Source: Mytilus trossulus (taxonomy: Eukaryota; Mollusca; Bivalvia; Mytilida; Mytilidae). Taken from it: a stretch of DNA of 64,000 nucleotides. The notes under the pieces are model-generated. The model searched no databases and had not been told where the DNA came from. It saw only the letters and a list, made by a program, of their open reading frames with translations. Shown here one piece after another: positions 26,618 to 39,000 of the stretch (position 1 is its first letter; each line of letters starts with the position of its first letter). Location of the stretch: NCBI RefSeq assembly GCF_036588685.1, contig NC_086383.1:55875448-55939447 (forward strand), read 5' to 3'. The position numbers and the translations under genes were made by a program.

Positions 26618-26783
26618 ATTAATAATATAACAAATATAGCCTTTGTATGAGGTCAATACAGGATATATCGACCCAAAGAAGTATATCGACCTCGGACTTC
26701 GTCCTCAGTCAATATACTTCTTTCAGGTCAATATATCCTTGTATCGACCTCATACAAAGGCTGTATTTGTATAATATTATAAC
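26618..26783. mobile_element. Foldback element, ~165 bp, near-perfect palindrome
   Basis: The arms meet at about 26701 on 'cctcggacttcgtcctcag'. The left arm holds 'tagcctttgtatgaggtcaa' and 'aaagaagtatatcgacc'. The right arm holds their reverse complements, 'caatatacttcttt' and 'tcgacctcatacaaaggct'. The outer ends are AT-rich 'aataatataacaaata' and 'tttgtataatattata'. A MITE-like hairpin between genes A and B. Confidence 0.8.
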
Positions 26784-27405
26784 ATAACACCGTTATTGAA
26801 ACATAACTACTCCACGACGAACAAAGTGTGTCGAACAAGCGGACGATCTTTCTGTCCTATATAGAAGAAGAATCGTATTTTCATATCTTGTATAGTTAAA
26901 CAAACCTATAGACCTATACGCGTGTACTTCCAGACTAAACTATAAATTGTCTTTTTCTTGATCAACTGTTAAGGATCCGTGTGATTCTACTTAAATAAAT
27001 TTGATAATAATAAATCGGTGATCAAGATGGAATCATTATGTTTGTCGAAATTTCGGTACTTGGTAAATGTTTTTTGGCAGATGTCCATGTGCAGTTTGCT
27101 ATTTACAACATCTTAACAACAATAAATTTGATGTAAATGATTATGCATTAATTGTCCTTTGTTTTAAATGTGCACAGTTAGACTGATTTTTGACATAGAT
27201 TTATAGATATCAGATTATAATTGTTTATTTCTATACAACTAAATAAATAAGGAATAATCAATACTAAAATATATCAAACAAACAATAAAATATTGCGTAA
27301 TCCTGATATACTTTAACCAAAAAAATGATATTTAAAACAAACGAGATAGACTTCCTAGATGCATCCTTCCCGGAATCGGCAATATGGTTTTTACAGAAAA
27401 GGTCT

Positions 27406-27412
27406 TATAAAA
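27406..27412 (+). promoter_or_regulatory. Possible TATA box of gene B
   Basis: TATAAAA 51 bases upstream of the gene B start codon. Spacing would allow a very short 5'UTR. The window is AT-rich, so chance occurrence is likely, and a competing acceptor-like site lies just upstream. Confidence 0.25.
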
Positions 27413-27462
27413 TAATTATCTTGAGAATTTTCATGCATTTGACCATTTAACCATTTGGAACA

Positions 27463-30400
27463 ATGCAAGCAGGTGATATATCGAAAGCCAAGTTATCAGG
27501 TAAGAATAATTACTGTTAGACTTTTACGGCATATAGTCAATGGATTGAAAAGGGTGTAGGGGGTCGCGTCTGAATCTTATTTAATCTATCACATATCGAT
27601 CAAGCTGATTCTAAAACAAAGTTTACGATAGCTTTTGGTGACAAATTACTAACACCTTTATTCTTTAACATGCTTAATATATACATGATATAGTAGTAAT
27701 TTTGCATGACAGTAAATAGGATACAAGAATATAGTGATGTGTGTTAGATGCTGAATATTTGTTGCTAGAATCCTAATTGCCATTTATTGTTATTAAAATG
27801 CACTATTGCTGCTGTTGAATTGGTTCCGTTAATACCATTGTAAATTTCGGGAGATCGCTTAAGTTTGAAAAATATAGATACACAAGCTTGCGATTATTAA
27901 CATTTTGCTATTTACAAAATTTAATGTAAACAAAACCACCTCTCATATCCTTTTTATTAAGTAATTGAACACTTAATGTAGAAAATGTGAACGAAATGAA
28001 AGCAAGTTAAACTTACAGTTTTCTTGAAACGCAGAATCCTTTACTTGCCATACACAAATTTAAAAACAGCATTAAATTTTATAATTACAGATCATGAAAA
28101 AAGTATGTATCATTAGTGTTGAGTCCCTGAAAGTCTGAAAGTAAATCTTTTCAAACACAACACCTTAGGAGAAATTTTACAGCATCATCATACGTTAATT
28201 TAACTGAACGTCATAAAAGATGTAAGTCAAGATATGAGGCAGAATTAAACGTATCTGTTAGATCCTTCGTTTCCAGTACGTTGGGATAGATGCGTTTCAT
28301 TTCACATAGTCACCACACTTTGAATTATTTTGTAAATGTAATAACTGTTGTCTATAGATCTTGAAATTTAAAATAATATTTGTGTTTGTCACGGGGCTTC
28401 ACAATTTCTATATTATTTTGAGTTTCCGCAAGTTTTGTAAGATATACAGTTTTAAAATACTTCATTGTTTTAATGTTTAAATGTCTTATATTTCAGAGAT
28501 TCAAACTTCTTTTGAATGTCTGCAAAAGAATGTGGATAACAAAGTATCAGTCGAGGAGTGTGTTAGAGGCGGGAAACTTATTGGAATTCAAATGACAGTC
28601 AAAGAAGCACTAAAAATGATATCACAAATAAACACTGATGGTAAGATAATATAAAGAAAGGACATATGTATAGTTTTAAGGATGAAAGAAAAACGATGGA
28701 AGTTTCATAAATGTTCTAAAAGTTCACAGCTGTGAAAATTAATAAATCAATATCTGAAATAATGTTGATGCACCACTATCTACCGTTGGGGGGAGGCATC
28801 TAACATGCTTACTACTGCCACATTCTGTATGTGCCTGTCCAAAGTAAAGAGCCTGTAGTTTAATGTTTGTCATTGGTTCATGTCATTCGTATATGTTTTG
28901 CGTAAACTGTTTTGATATAAATTAGGCAGATACTTTCTCAATTTAATCGTTTCACATTTTTCAATTCGGAGCCTATTATAGCTAACTGTACATTATCATT
29001 TTTTTTGTGGACGGCCGCACGGTTGCCTATATTCGCTCATATTCACTTTGGTAGATAGTTGTCTCGTTTGTTATTATACCATATCTCCTTATTTTCATAA
29101 TGCTGACAGGATACGGTAATCAAAGGTTATTTATAATAATATCATAATTCAATGACTGTCCTCTCCCTGGTTTGTATTCAAAAACCAAAAAATTTGGGAA
29201 GATATAAATAGTTTAGTTAGTCACTGTGAACCAGCTACTTTTCGCGACTTTCGCGGGTAAAAAAATTACCCAAATATAAATCGTCGCGAATATGTAAAAC
29301 TTTGATCTTTCCTCCTGAAAATACATCATATAAATTTGAAAATCGCGGAACTTAGTAGCCGCGAATTGTAATAGTTAGGGTAAAACGTGAAATAAAGTGC
29401 TCGCGAAAATAAGTTGGTTTACAGTAATTAAGGTTTAATCACTGAACCAAAGCTGTCTTTATTTTACTAGCACATTGCCTCCTAATGGTAAAAGTGGGTT
29501 ACCCTTTCAAAACAGTAAATAAAATCTACAAAAATCGTTGAATTTCTCTGAGATTGTTATTTCTCTAAAACAATCTGAATTATGGAAAAGGAAAATAGCT
29601 CATTATAACTTTCTGGCGTCCGAAGCGATTTTATTGATTAAACTTAATGAATGCCCAATCATAAACATTTGATAGCCAGGAATGTATAAATACGTAAAAA
29701 TAATATATGCATTATACAATACTTTGTTCTTTATTTTGTATTTGTTGGCCCTTCATCGAGCGCGATTGGAGAGCGCTTCAGGCGTACGCAACATTAATCC
29801 TGTCTCTGACTATGATGTGTTTATTTTCATTTTCAGGTAAAGGTTTAATTACATATGAACAGTACGGACAATTAATGCATTCAAAGTTGAAGAAAACAGA
29901 AAAAGAAAAAGCAATGCAACTGGCCAACTTTAGGAAATACGATAAAGATGGCAATGGTTCTATAAGTTTCGACGAATTAAAACTGGTTCTTGGTCAGCAA
30001 GGATATGGTATGACAGAAAAAGCAATTTTAGAGCATTTCAATAATGCAGACACAGATGGTGACGGAGAAATCTCGTTCAATGGTATGTTTTATTCTCACT
30101 TACGGGCATTATGTTTTCTGGTCTGTGCGTACCCTCATCCGTTCGTTCGTCCGTTTGTTCGTCCGTCTGTCCCGCTTTAGGTTAAAGTTTTTGTTCCACG
30201 TAGTTTTTGATGAAGTAGAAGTCCAATCAATTTGAAACTTTGAACATATGTTTCCTATGATACGATCTTTCCTATTGTACTGCCAAATTAGAGTTTTTAT
30301 CCCATATTCACAGTCCACTGAATATAGAAAATGATAGTGCGGATGGGGCGTCCGTGTACTGTGAACACCTTCTTGTTTAACTTAACTTAGATGAATAAAA

Positions 30401-31171
30401 TGTATTTCTCCCTCTAGAGATTATTTTTATACAATGGTCAGCAAAGTGGTAAAGGTGTGAGGTAAATTGTCTCGCGAATAAAACTGGTAGTTTAGGATTC
30501 TGTGATTACACTAGTGTCGAATAACTGTTCCATGTTTACCGTTAAGATTACATGTAAACAGGAATGTTGTTGGACATAAAAAATAATAAATACTCCTCGA
30601 CAGTTTTTTTCCTGAATAACGCATTAACTAGAAATAAAAAATATGCGGTATGTGTGCCAAGGAGCGATTTATCCATCCAAGTCTCCATTCCAGCAAAACG
30701 TTTATTTGTCCTCAAATGTGTTCTGTATCTCAGAAGTCTACTTGCAAGAATTTCAAAGACGTTAAACATGAAACTGAGATATTCAAACCTTGCTATTTTA
30801 TAAAGTGAAACCAAATGTTATTAAACTATGTTATCATCTTGGTTTTACTAACTACATAATTCACACAACCTTGATTTGCACGTACAATTACAAAATACAA
30901 CTAATGACTAGTCAGGGTAATAATCTCACATCATTACCTACTGACTCAAACAAGACATTTATCAAATATTAGTGACTTAAATATAGGCAACTTATACATA
31001 ACTCCATGATAATAATTTGCAAAAACGAACTAAAAAATGTTTGAAATCAATAGCCATCATGTGTTGCCCGGGAAAAGATGACATATATATCATATTCATA
31101 TATGGTAATGTTGTTGTTAAAATCTTATATTTTATTTTTCAGAATTTGTTAAATACTTTTGCGAAATATGA
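27463..31171 (+). CDS. Gene B: calmodulin-like EF-hand protein with degenerate N-lobe (4 exons)
   Basis: Coding exons: 27463-27499, 28497-28640, 29837-30082, 31143-31171; GT..AG, phase 1; 151 aa, exon lengths identical to gene A. EF3 96-107 (DKDGNGSISFDE) and EF4 132-143 (DTDGDGEISFNE) are canonical. EF1 22-33 (QKNVDNKVSVEE) has Gln for Asp at position 1. EF2 58-69 (NTDGKGLITYEQ) has Asn at 1, Lys at 5 and Gln at 12, so the N-terminal lobe probably binds calcium weakly or not at all. The tail is FVKYFCEI after the split Glu. Open frame, splice sites and C-lobe are intact, so this looks like a diverged working gene rather than a pseudogene. Role and partner are unknown. A TATAAAA at 27406-27412 lies 51 bases before the ATG, but an acceptor-like 'gtttttacag' at 27387-27396 allows a 5'UTR intron instead. 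Confidence 0.87.
28780..29095 (-). repeat. Decayed family A long copy in gene B intron 2
   Basis: Reads like the better copy at 48985-49348: 'gggggaggcatctaacatgc', 'tgtgcctgtccaaagtaaag', then 'gacggccgcacggttgccta' and 'gatagttgtctcgtttgtta'. Inverted relative to the copy at 20470. Confidence 0.5.
29221..29427. mobile_element. MITE-like element with ~27-bp inverted ends, gene B intron 2
   Basis: The left end 'tcactgtgaaccagctac' then 'ttttcgcga' mirrors the right end 'tcgcgaaaataagttggttt' then 'acagtaa'. The interior has repeated 'cgcgaa' and 'tcgcg' words and no open frame. The ends resemble those of 42174-42387 ('actgtgga'). Confidence 0.7.
30085..30390 (+). repeat. Dispersed repeat in gene B intron 3
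   Basis: Starts soon after the exon 3 donor, with a 'gttcgtccgt'-type run (30141-30175), then 'cccgctttaggttaaagttt', 'tttgatgaagtagaagtcc', 'gccaaattagagtttttatc' and 'catagtgcgg'-like sequence to 'accttcttgttt'. I associate this text with a very common bivalve repeat. Only one copy is in the window, so the assignment rests on familiarity. Confidence 0.5.
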
Positions 31172-31877
31172 TGTATTTGTATCCATTGGTTATTAAGACA
31201 TATTGAGAAGAACCTGTAAATATAACAACTTTCATCAGCAAAAGGACAATATAGAGACAGCTTATTCTTTACATATATTCATTAAAATGGGATATGGTCA
31301 ATTATTACCAATGTAATTTCAACTGATCGGGCGGAGCCTACGTTTTATTTTCCATAAGGACAGTCTATTTGAAGATGTGTGTGATAAGGATGATTGTCGT
31401 TATAATAATTACTGATTTCTAATCATCTATCAGTTTTGGCAAAAGAATTTACAAAAGAATGACTGGCCACTTTATTGATGAGTTTATCCTAAAACACCTA
31501 TCTATATATGGATTGGTTTATTATGAGCGAACCGGTTCAACTCCGCCCAGTCAAGTGAAATACATCGACTAATACCCGTGTGTCAGTGTGACATCCAATG
31601 AAAAGATTAAAATTACTTTTCCGCTGTTATGTTTTGATTAACTTTCCTTAGCACATATAACAAATGTATAAATGTATGCATAGTCTGATATGAATAGATG
31701 GAAGAGAGGATAATGATTTTAAAAATGTTGATCTATCTTCACAAGTGTGTTATTTTCTGCCATGTTAATATATGTATCGTTTGTGACATCTTCATGCAAT
31801 GTTATATATTTTGTCAATTTGTTTATAATGATTTCTTTAAAAGCATATAATATTTAATCGATTTAATCTGTATTACA

Positions 31878-31883
31878 AATAAA
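31878..31883 (+). terminator. Candidate polyadenylation signal of gene B
   Basis: AATAAA about 700 bases downstream of the gene B stop. Another AATAAA lies near 32028. Which is used, if either, cannot be told from sequence. Confidence 0.3.
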
Positions 31884-32289
31884 GCATGCCTTTTACGAAT
31901 TAACGTATTTAATTAACAAAAAACGTAGCTTTGAATGGATTAGATATGTTAATGAGTAAGGCGTGTCTATATATGATTTGTAACATTAATGGGCTATGAC
32001 GCATGTTAAAGGTTGAACCATAACCAATAAAACTTTTCTGCACATTTAGATACATCAATCGAATAGTGGCGTGAAGCTATATCTGATTTCAGAAAATTAA
32101 TGAATTTGGATTTGATTGTCCGATAATGATACGTTTAAAACTCAAAGAATTGTTGCCGTTTAAATCATATTTGAAAGTCATTTATTTTTCTTCATAAAAA
32201 TCTTGAAAACTTGAAAAACGGTGTGTGGTTGGGAGAGAAGGGGGGGCATCGGTTAATTAATTGCGTATTAAATGCATATAATGTACAGT

Positions 32290-32548
32290 AGTTGTCGTTT
32301 GTTTATGTAATATATACGTGTTTCTCGTTTCTCGTTTTGTTTATATAGATTAGACCGTTGGTTTTCCCGTTTGAATGGTTTTACACTAGTAATTTTGGGG
32401 CCCTTTATAGCTTGTTGTTCGGTGTGAGCCAAGGCTCCGTGTTGAAGGCCGTACTTTAACCTATAGTGGTTTAATTTTTAAATTGTTATTTGGATGGAGA
32501 GTTGTCTCATTGGCACTCACACCACATCTTCCTATATCTATATAAGGT
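32290..32548 (-). repeat. Family A2 repeat, inverted
   Basis: Nearly identical to 53300-53562, and inverted relative to 56058-56310. Contains 'tgtacagtagttgtcgtttg', 'taatatatacgtgtttctcg', 'gttggttttcccgtttgaat', 'taattttggggccctttata' and 'gtctcattggcactcacacc'. High identity between copies more than 20 kb apart suggests recent spread. Confidence 0.8.
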
Positions 32549-34239
32549 CCATGGACAAATGTTTGAAATTTGTTCACTACAAGAAAATAATTGAACTTTA
32601 TGTGTGGGGGTATGTTTTCTATTCTTCTAAAAAGATATTCTGATCCCCAATTTGATGAAAAGTTTTTCTTTTTCTGGTCAAGCAGATGACCAAAAAAAAA
32701 ATTCTGAATAAAAATTTCCCCCATACCTTATATTGTTAAAGATTGAATAGCGTTGAAAAACAAAATAAGATTGATCGCGCTTTGTGCGAAAACAATTCCA
32801 GAATGAGACAGAAAAACAACAGCTCCCTTTAAGTTCAAATGGTTGCTCCCCAGTTACTACCCTAGTAGGCGGAGCTAGACGGTGCATTAACAACTTTTGA
32901 GATGGAAGTAAATGCACTGGTTTAAGCTCCTCCCATTCTTTGATTTTCAAACGAGAAGTTCTCTACAGCGGGATTGGAGAGTGAAATAACTAAAAAAATC
33001 TTCAGTTAACGCACTCTACTAAAAAAACGAGTTAACTCACCAGAAGATCAAAGGAAAATTTACCATTTATGTCACAATATCTAATATCGAATTTTGGTGA
33101 TACAATAACATATCTTATCGATATAAATATTTTATTTACATTTTAAAGGGTTAGTTAATATAAGGCGACAATTGTTCAACGCTGTTCGAACCTGTAAATC
33201 GATTCGGAACAGGCAAACCAAACGGACACACATAAATTGAGAATCGCGCAAATTCGAGTTTCGATAATTAAAATGTAGTATTCATGTCAGATATGTCATT
33301 TTCTGACATTTCTTTTGGTCTAACAAGTAGTCGCAATATTGTTGTGTATTTGAATGTTTGGAAATGAGATTTTAAAATAGAGAATTATAAATACCCCGAA
33401 ATAAGGTATTTTCACTTCAACTTCGTTGTACTGGTATATGCAGACTTTTGACACAAATACTTCAATGTATTGATTATTTGTTTGATTGATGGTTTAGAAT
33501 TGATAGATTGGTTGATTGGTTTTTAATACCAATTTCAGTATTTTCCTACTAAGTTGCGTTTTAATTGGTGAAGGTAGCCACAATACTCACAGAGAACAAC
33601 CAACCTTCTGTTGTTGACTTCGAACCCCACTTTTTTACTCTATTTGGTTATTTTGTTGCACGCAGACTTCATGTTAATATTTTCACCTGTATATAAAATA
33701 TTTGCCAAATCCAACATTTCATGTCACTGTGTAAATAATAGAATGGCGAATATTTCGTCATCTTTATTTGAGTCATTCGTCATCGTTTTATACTCGTTCT
33801 AATCTTTATCCAGTGAAACTACTATATCAAGCTCTGATATATTTCCACCACAATACACAGTATAAAGAAAATTTCATAAAATGGTAACGAGGGTGTATTG
33901 GAAGCTGTACGAGATATCGTCATCAGCGTAGTACTGTAATTACAATGTGACACGGAATCATCTTATGTAAATGTAGCTTCACCTGACTGTAAATCTATTA
34001 TAGTAAATGTAGGATGTCTCTATATATTCTTTATTGAAAGTAATGCAATAGCAACCCAACAAAAACAAAGAAAAAGAAAAATTAACGAATAGCAGAGAGC
34101 ATACATAGAAAAAATTAATCAGATACACATTGACTATCTGAAATGATACATAGTTAATACAATGCCCTAGCTCAATATCAGAGATGTAGGTGTTCATATA
34201 ATCAGGGCTCAGGAATATCCAAGACAAAAGCGTACCATT
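32549..34239. other. Spacer between genes B and C; no recognised gene
   Basis: AT-rich. Minus-strand frames at 32461-32950 overlap the A2 repeat and adjoining sequence and show no domain. The stretch 32560-32960 has non-random composition ('gtaggcggagctagacgg') and may be another repeat, but no second copy is in the window. I see no splice-bounded exon. Confidence 0.35.
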
Positions 34240-34680
34240 AAAAATGTCTTCAAGAAGATTTTACCATCCTTAGATAAATGGTACAATAAAACGTATCACA
34301 CGAAGGAAAAAGAAAAAACACAAATAATCAAAACTCCAAAAGACTTCACAAGAAGAATGTATTCTACATACATCCATGACATCATAAACCCAGAGCAGAA
34401 ATCTAATCATAAGAAATTTTGAAGCTTAAAAAAGAATAAAAGAAGCAAAAATGGAAGAGTTGTGCCTCTTAGAAACACAAATATTCAAGAAAAGGAATCG
34501 TAGCCAAGCATCAAACCACCGAACTGTCTGGATTACTACAATATTATGACAGTATTGGTGCATATCATCTATACTTATATCATCAAACACATAGAAAGTC
34601 ACTCCATCTTGACTGATGCTCAACATGGTTGTAGAAAAATAACGGTCCAGTTCATAAATGTTCACGCTACCACCCACCCC
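34240..34680 (+). pseudogene. Decayed non-LTR retrotransposon fragment (reverse transcriptase start)
   Basis: A conceptual reading in shifting frames gives motifs typical of LINE ORF2 of the Jockey/CR1 kind. First comes a linker before the polymerase ('YIHDIINPEQKSNHKKF', about 34365-34422), then the reverse transcriptase region 1 signature 'SILTDAQHGCRK' (about 34603-34638), where intact elements commonly read L-x-x-x-Q-H-G-F-R-K. Stops and frame changes lie between the two, and nothing of the catalytic core follows, so it is a dead 5'-part fragment. The orientation matches gene C. Confidence 0.55.
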
Positions 34681-36012
34681 CTTTTGCCACTTTTACGACC
34701 CTCGCGTAGTCTTAGGTTAACATTATATTGTAAAGATGCAACCTTAGTTCTAGGAAGACCTTTTTATGTACCTTGCTGCTCATAGTCAAAACTATTCAGA
34801 GGTTATACATGGTATGAGAATCGATTATAATTCAAGATTTAAATCTAAATAAAGATAATTTTAAATCTTATTTATTAAATACACGTTTAATTTTATTGTT
34901 TTATTATTTATCTGATCATTTGATTTATAACCGTCCGATTTTTGTGATGAAAGAAACAAAACAAAGGGAATATTAAATGGCGTTGGTTCAGTATTAAGTG
35001 ATAAAATGAGAAGATTAAGAAATATAGTGTGTTAAATTACCACACGAGAGGATTTTAAATAAATAAAGTTCAAAAATAGGTCTGACAATTTAACAAGTTT
35101 GGTGCGTGATGATGTTTTAGACACACGTAGGTAGGTTATAATATTTTCTTCCCTTAAACAATAGAAAGATGGTTGTGTTTTTCAATATTTCAAGTTTAAA
35201 ATTGTGTCTTAATATTTCTTTTTTAAAAATAAATAAATAACATTAGCAGTACCAAAAGTTACAGATTTCGACGATTAATGTCTCTTCAGTGATTCTCGAG
35301 AAGAACATATTTAAAATTCATAACCTAATAAAAAGTAAACCGTAAAGGGCTGACATAACGTAAATGGGCAGAAAATTGCAAGAATCCAGACAGTGATTCG
35401 GTTAAATGTTCTTCTAGTGTTTATCTAAAAGCCGAAAACAAGCATGAAAACGTCAAATAAACAAGAAATTAGAATTACAGAGAGTGCATATTGAATCAAC
35501 AAGAAAGAGATGATCACAAAAACAGAGAAGCCAGGTAATATATTTCATTCAGAATATTAAAAATCAAAATAGAATAAAACAGCAAGCGGGAACATACCGA
35601 TGACTCAGAAAAATAACCAAAAAACAAACCAATACAGAAAAAAAAAAAAAATTAAATCGATTGATATAATATCAAAATGCAGTCAATATATAATTAACCG
35701 ATGTAAACAAAAAGCAAAAAATATAACAATGACGTACGGAATATATTGAATAATTATTTTTTAAAGAGGGTTTGGGAAAGTACATTCAAACTAATTCTTT
35801 AATAAAAGTAACTTGGAATTCAAACTAATCAAGCTAAAAACTAAAATTTTAAGAAGAAAACAAGCTGAAGCAAATTACCATTGCGGCTTGATAAACATTC
35901 TTACGAAGTAAAAAAAGGTCACAGAAATTAGAGAGAAAATAAACTTTATATTTTTATCAAATATTTAATCTTATCGAGATTAAATTTCAATTTTAGATAG
36001 ACAAAAGATACC
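34681..36012. other. Spacer upstream of gene C; no recognised gene
   Basis: Strongly AT-rich with A tracts (near 35639). No repeat copy or exon recognised. An acceptor-like 'tttcaattttag' ends at 35997 shortly before gene C's ATG, so a 5'UTR intron is possible. Confidence 0.35.
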
Positions 36013-39000
36013 ATGACAGATCAAGGAGAAATAAGTAAAGAACATCTCTCAGGTATTAATGTTTATACAACCGACCTTTATATATAAAAGGAGATTTGAA
36101 GATTACGCCAAGCAGACTAGCAAATGAACTTCGAGGTCAAAACATTTTTCTTTAAATATCCTGTACTAAGTCAGAAATAAGGCAGTTGCTATCCAATAGT
36201 TCGTCTCTATATTCTCTGGCGTATGTTGTTGTTGCTTTCTGGTGTTCCTGTTGTTCTTTTGTCTTCCTCTTATAATTAATGTATTTCCCTCCGCTTTGGT
36301 TTGTTATCAGGATTTGTTTTCTCTCAATCGATTTATGACTTGTGAACAGCGGTCTATCATTGTTGTCTGTATTTCTGAACATGACAAACATGTTTAAGCA
36401 TTAGAAAAGCAAGCAAGTGCGTTGACGGTGTGTCTTAAAATATGATAATGTTCAAACTGTTACCTACAATTCAGATGATATCTGACAATACCTACACATT
36501 TTTATAGATAAAAATACTATCAAATTATAGTTTGAATTAAATGGTTTACATTAATCTGGTCAAAAAATCTTACTACTATTTTAGTATAACCTTTTTATCT
36601 TATATATCAACATATTAAATCATATGTACTTAGTTATTATCTTCCTTTGTGTATCAAGGTCGGGGTCGAAAGATTCCGACAAGACGGTTATTTTCTTATA
36701 ATCTTAAAAAATTAACAAAATATTAAGACTAGAAATGTCTAGATATGGGGTTCGTGTTGCTGAGTAATTGGTTTTCTATGATGTGTTTTGAGTAATGTTT
36801 GTCTTTTTGTCGTTTTCATGTTTTGCACCATCAGTTTAATTTCAACAGTATGAATATTCCTTTAGTATCGTTCGTCTCTCTTATAGAAACCAAATGTGTA
36901 ACCTTTCAATTTCTGTTAGATTATAAATGTAAACAGAAGATTCGTGTTAAGAACACAATCAAAATCTCTACCGACGATTTTCTCTTCGGAGATACAAAGA
37001 TGACTTAATTCGGCAAAATGCTTCACTCATATCTAGTTGAAAGCTCATGTTATTATATTTGATAACTCTATATAAATATAGACCACTTAAAACTGATAAT
37101 AATTATACTGCTCCACATATGGCTACAATCGTGTAGTTAAGGGACAAACCTCGAAATTAAAATAATAACATGTAATCGCAATTGATCTTCGTAATACTTG
37201 CAGGGTATAATTGTTTTTTTCCATTTTTCAGAAATCAAACGAACATTTGAATTATTAGATTTGAACAAAGATAATAAATTGTCTGCAAAAGAATTTGTAA
37301 AAGGTGGCCATTTTATAGGAGTTAATATGACACTACAACAGGCAGAGCAAATGATAAATGAAATTGATACAGATGGTAAGATATGTCGTATAATACTGCA
37401 AAATCCGTATATTGATCATGTCCGTTCCGTAACCATTATCTTTACTCCATCATTCATGAGGCACAGTAGCATAGGTGGCACGGTAGTATTTCCTGGTCCA
37501 TAGGGGATAATGATAGCCTTTTTAGAATTTTCACCCATTTCTAACAGTGCGAAAAATTCTACATTCACAGTTAACTAATAAAAGTACTTTAATTCTACTA
37601 TTAAGAAATTAATTTGAAAGTGAACCATAACCGTTTACTTTTTTTGCTATTTTTAAAAACCTACGGCAATTAGTGCTTTTGGGTCTTTTATCGTGCAGTG
37701 AATACAAAATTTAAAAAACAAATCCCCAAAAAATCCTTTTTATCTGTATGTAAAATTATTTCATGTTTTTCTTCACCAGATTCATCCCTCAGTTTGGGAA
37801 AGTATTTCAGTTGATACTGTATTTTTGTCCAATCACACTGTTCAGTTACATTGACTCAGGTCCAATCACACTGTTCAGTTACATTGACTTAGGTCCAATC
37901 ACACTGTTCAGTTACATGGACTTAGGTCCAATCTAACTGTTCAGTTACATTGACTTAGGTCCAATCACACTGTTAAATTTAATGTATGCCTTTTTGTGAT
38001 TCTTCGTTACATTTGTTGTTTTATAGTGATATTAAGATGATAACACAATAATGACTGCTGTACCCCTATTTTTGACATTTTTACTCTTTGAGTATGTTTG
38101 TTATGTTCATACATCGTTGACAATGTAATGGAATTTGATGCGACTGTCATACAAGTGAGAGGTTTAGCTAGCTATAAAACCAGGTTCAATCCACCATTTT
38201 CTATATTAGAAAATGCCTGTACCAAGTCAGGAATATGACAGTTGTTATCCATTCGTTTGATGTGTTTGGACTTTTGATTTTGCCTTTTGATTTTGGATTT
38301 TCCTTTTTGAATTTTCCTCGGAGTTTGGTATTTTTGTGTTTTTACTTTTACATTGACTTAAGTCCAATCACACTGTTCAGTTACATTGACTTAGGTCCAA
38401 TCACACTGTTCAGTTACATTGACTCAGGTCCAATCACACTGTTCAGTTACATTGACTCAGGTCCAATCACACTGTTCAGTTACATTGACTCAGGTCCAAT
38501 CACACTGTGCAGTTACATTGACTTAGGTCCAATCACACTGTTCAGTTGCATTGACTCAGGTCCAATCACACTGTTCAGTTACATTGACTTAGGTCCAATC
38601 ACACTGTTCAGTTACATTGACTTAGGTCCAATCACACTGTTCAGTTACATTGACTCAGGTCCAATCACACTGTTCAGTTACATTGACTCAGGTCCAATCA
38701 CACTGTTCAGTTACATTGACTCAGGTCCAATCACACTGTTCAGTTACAATGACTCAGGTCCAATCACACTGTTCAGTTACATTGACTCAGGTCCAATCAC
38801 ACTGTTCAGTTACATTGACTCAGGTCCAATCACACTGTTCAGTTACATTGACTTAGGTCCAATCACACTGTTCAGTTACATTGACTTAGGTCCAATCACA
38901 CTGTTCAGTTACATTGACTTAGGTAGGGTACACAAAAGAGCAACCTAAATTCTGGAATGCAAATACTACCGTGCCACCTATAAGCTGGTTCTCGGCTGAC

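Larger units (their letters stand above)
37471..38981. mobile_element. 1.5-kb terminal-inverted-repeat element carrying a 33-bp minisatellite, gene C intron 2
   Basis: A perfect 21-bp inverted repeat bounds the block: 37471-37491 begins 'ataggtggcacggtagta', and 38961-38981 is its exact reverse complement. Inside are two blocks of the same 33-bp minisatellite (37828-37976 and 38348-38924) separated by a family B repeat (37977-38347). No transposase frame, so it would be non-autonomous. Target-site duplication is not clear (flanks 'gtagc' and 'aagct'). Confidence 0.65.

Noticed and set aside
29707-30180. 157-codon frame as a complete gene
   Set aside because: Only 29837-30082 is coding (gene B exon 3). 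The flanking parts are intron, including a dispersed repeat.
30548-30814. Overlapping plus and minus frames in gene B intron 3
   Set aside because: Composition is less AT-rich than the flanks, but I see no domain, splice context or second copy. It may be an unknown repeat.
38235-38948. 237-codon frame encoding an 11-residue repeat protein
   Set aside because: It is the 33-bp minisatellite read in frame. A 33-bp period keeps frames open by chance, and it sits in gene C intron 2 without start or splice context.
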